This document shows positions 63,018 through 64,000 of a stretch of 64,000 bases of DNA, piece after piece. The notes under the pieces were generated by a model. It was given only the letters and a program-made list of their open reading frames with translations. It was not told the origin of the DNA and made no database searches. The position numbers and the translations under genes were made by a program. This DNA comes from an uncultured Blautia sp. (lineage in GTDB: Bacteria > Bacillota > Clostridia > Lachnospirales > Lachnospiraceae): NCBI GenBank assembly GCA_937900135.1, contig CALCDJ010000068.1, positions 1 through 64,000 of the forward strand. The letters are read 5' to 3'. Numbering within the stretch: the first letter of the stretch is position 1; the number at the start of each line of letters is the position of its first letter.

Positions 63018-64000
63018 ATGGCAGAATATAAAATTTTAAAAACAGAGGGACGAGCGAAGCGCGCAGAGTTTCATACAGTCCATGGGACCATCCAGACGCC
63101 GGTTTTTATGAATGTGGGAACAATTGCGGCAATCAAGGGTGCAGTATCCACCATGGATTTGAAGGAGATTGGAACCCAGGTACAGCTCTCCAATACCTAT
63201 CATCTTCATGTACGTCCAGGAGACAAGATTGTTAAGCAGCTGGGAGGCCTTCATAAGTTTATGGTCTGGGACAGACCCATTCTTACTGATTCCGGCGGAT
63301 TTCAGGTCTTTTCCCTGTCCGGGCTTCGTAAAATCAAGGAAGAAGGGGTTTATTTCCGTTCCCATATTGACGGACATAAGATTTTTATGGGACCGGAGGA
63401 AAGTATGCAGATTCAGTCCAACTTAGGTTCCACCATTGCCATGGCATTTGATGAATGCCCCAGTAGTGTGGCAGATCGGGATTATGTGCAGAAATCTGTG
63501 GAGCGTACCACCAGATGGCTGGCCAGATGTAAAGCGGAGATGGATCGTCTGAACAGTCTTCCGGATACCATTAACCGGGAGCAGCTTTTGTTTGGCATCA
63601 ATCAGGGCGCGATATATGAAGACATTCGTATTGCTCATGCCAAGGAGATATCCAAAATGAATCTGGACGGTTATGCTGTGGGAGGTCTTGCCGTAGGGGA
63701 AAGTCATGCAGAAATGTACCGGATTCTGGATGAGGTAGTGCCTCATCTTCCTCAGAATAAACCTACTTATTTAATGGGGGTAGGAACACCGGCGAATATT
63801 CTGGAGGCTGTAGAACGAGGCGTGGATTTCTTTGACTGCGTATATCCAAGCCGTAACGGCCGTCATGGACATGTGTATACCAACGAGGGAAAGAAAAATC
63901 TGTTTAATGCAAAGTATGAACTGGATACAAGACCTATTGAAGAAGGCTGTCAGTGTCCTGCATGCCAACATTACAGCAGAGCCTATATCCGCCATCTGTT
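63018..64000 (+). CDS. tgt: tRNA-guanine transglycosylase (5' part)
   Basis: Swaps guanine-34 for preQ1 in tRNA on the way to queuosine. The frame from ATG 63018 (after AAGAGG) runs 327 codons and is cut by the window end. Asp91 in TDSGGFQVFS and nucleophile Asp273 in FFDCVYPSRNG are visible, as is the start of the zinc site (CQCPAC). The missing C-terminus is about 50 residues. Neighbouring queA/yajC genes would lie beyond the window. Confidence 0.95.
   Translation, partial: MAEYKILKTEGRAKRAEFHTVHGTIQTPVFMNVGTIAAIKGAVSTMDLKEIGTQVQLSNTYHLHVRPGDKIVKQLGGLHKFMVWDRPILTDSGGFQVFSLSGLRKIKEEGVYFRSHIDGHKIFMGPEESMQIQSNLGSTIAMAFDECPSSVADRDYVQKSVERTTRWLARCKAEMDRLNSLPDTINREQLLFGINQGAIYEDIRIAHAKEISKMNLDGYAVGGLAVGESHAEMYRILDEVVPHLPQNKPTYLMGVGTPANILEAVERGVDFFDCVYPSRNGRHGHVYTNEGKKNLFNAKYELDTRPIEEGCQCPACQHYSRAYIRHL

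Overview
The window looks like chromosome of a strictly anaerobic, spore-forming, low-to-mid GC Firmicute. A Lachnospiraceae member (Blautia-like) is my best guess. Evidence: sporulation sigma factor SigG beside a YlmC/YmxH sporulation protein, an adenosylcobalamin-dependent class II ribonucleotide reductase, a giant 2-hydroxyacyl-CoA dehydratase activase, two Fe-S aldo/keto reductases, a T-box leader and AGGAGG-type ribosome binding sites. The genus is inferred from gene style only. I see no tRNA, rRNA, insertion sequence, prophage or CRISPR array.

Region 1 (1-12053) is a carbohydrate-acid utilisation locus. A three-part TRAP transporter (dctP-dctQ-dctM) converges on a LacI-type repressor. 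Divergent from the repressor runs a seven-gene catabolic operon: Ldh2-type dehydrogenase, SDR dehydrogenase, fucose/arabinose-isomerase-like protein, SMP-30 lactonase, HpcH/HpaI aldolase, creatininase-fold hydrolase and DUF1537 sugar-acid kinase. A near-consensus promoter followed by a perfect 14-bp palindrome precedes it. The substrate is unknown; the gene set matches no textbook pathway.

Region 2 (12200-23500) is mixed housekeeping: pyridoxamine kinase, an XRE regulator, a run of tiny proteins ending in YbjQ, Ogt, Nudix, RluA, PurC, a ferredoxin-like aldo/keto reductase with a TetR regulator, an oleate hydratase with an N-terminal membrane anchor, an HD protein and a PgsA-like enzyme. It ends with a broken Ig-like (Big) protein gene.

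Region 3 (23600-38140) holds a selenium/sulfur module (yedF, DUF3343, cysteine desulfurase), a PatB-type C-S lyase, a GDSL lipoprotein, nickel-pincer cofactor genes larB-larC, nrdJ with an NrdR-box-like site, GNAT and DUF2156 proteins, a DUF975/CmpB membrane fusion, a Cof-type HAD phosphatase and dinB.

Region 4 (38200-41480) is the most striking part: an isoleucine-type T-box leader (specifier ATC) controls a second TRAP transporter in which the large permease and the substrate-binding protein are one 779-residue polypeptide. This suggests uptake of a branched-chain 2-oxo acid or related carboxylate when isoleucyl-tRNA is uncharged.

Region 5 (41458-64000) is core genome: sigG, ylmC/ymxH, nrdR, gdhA, nhaC, an aminotransferase, citrate synthase, yqeG-aroK-efp, a second Fe-S aldo/keto reductase, ssrA (tmRNA), a two-component system, hisH-hisF, ung, a MurJ/SpoVB-like flippase, the dehydratase activase and the 5' part of tgt, cut by the window end. 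Intergenic spaces are short and most carry recognisable terminators or promoters.
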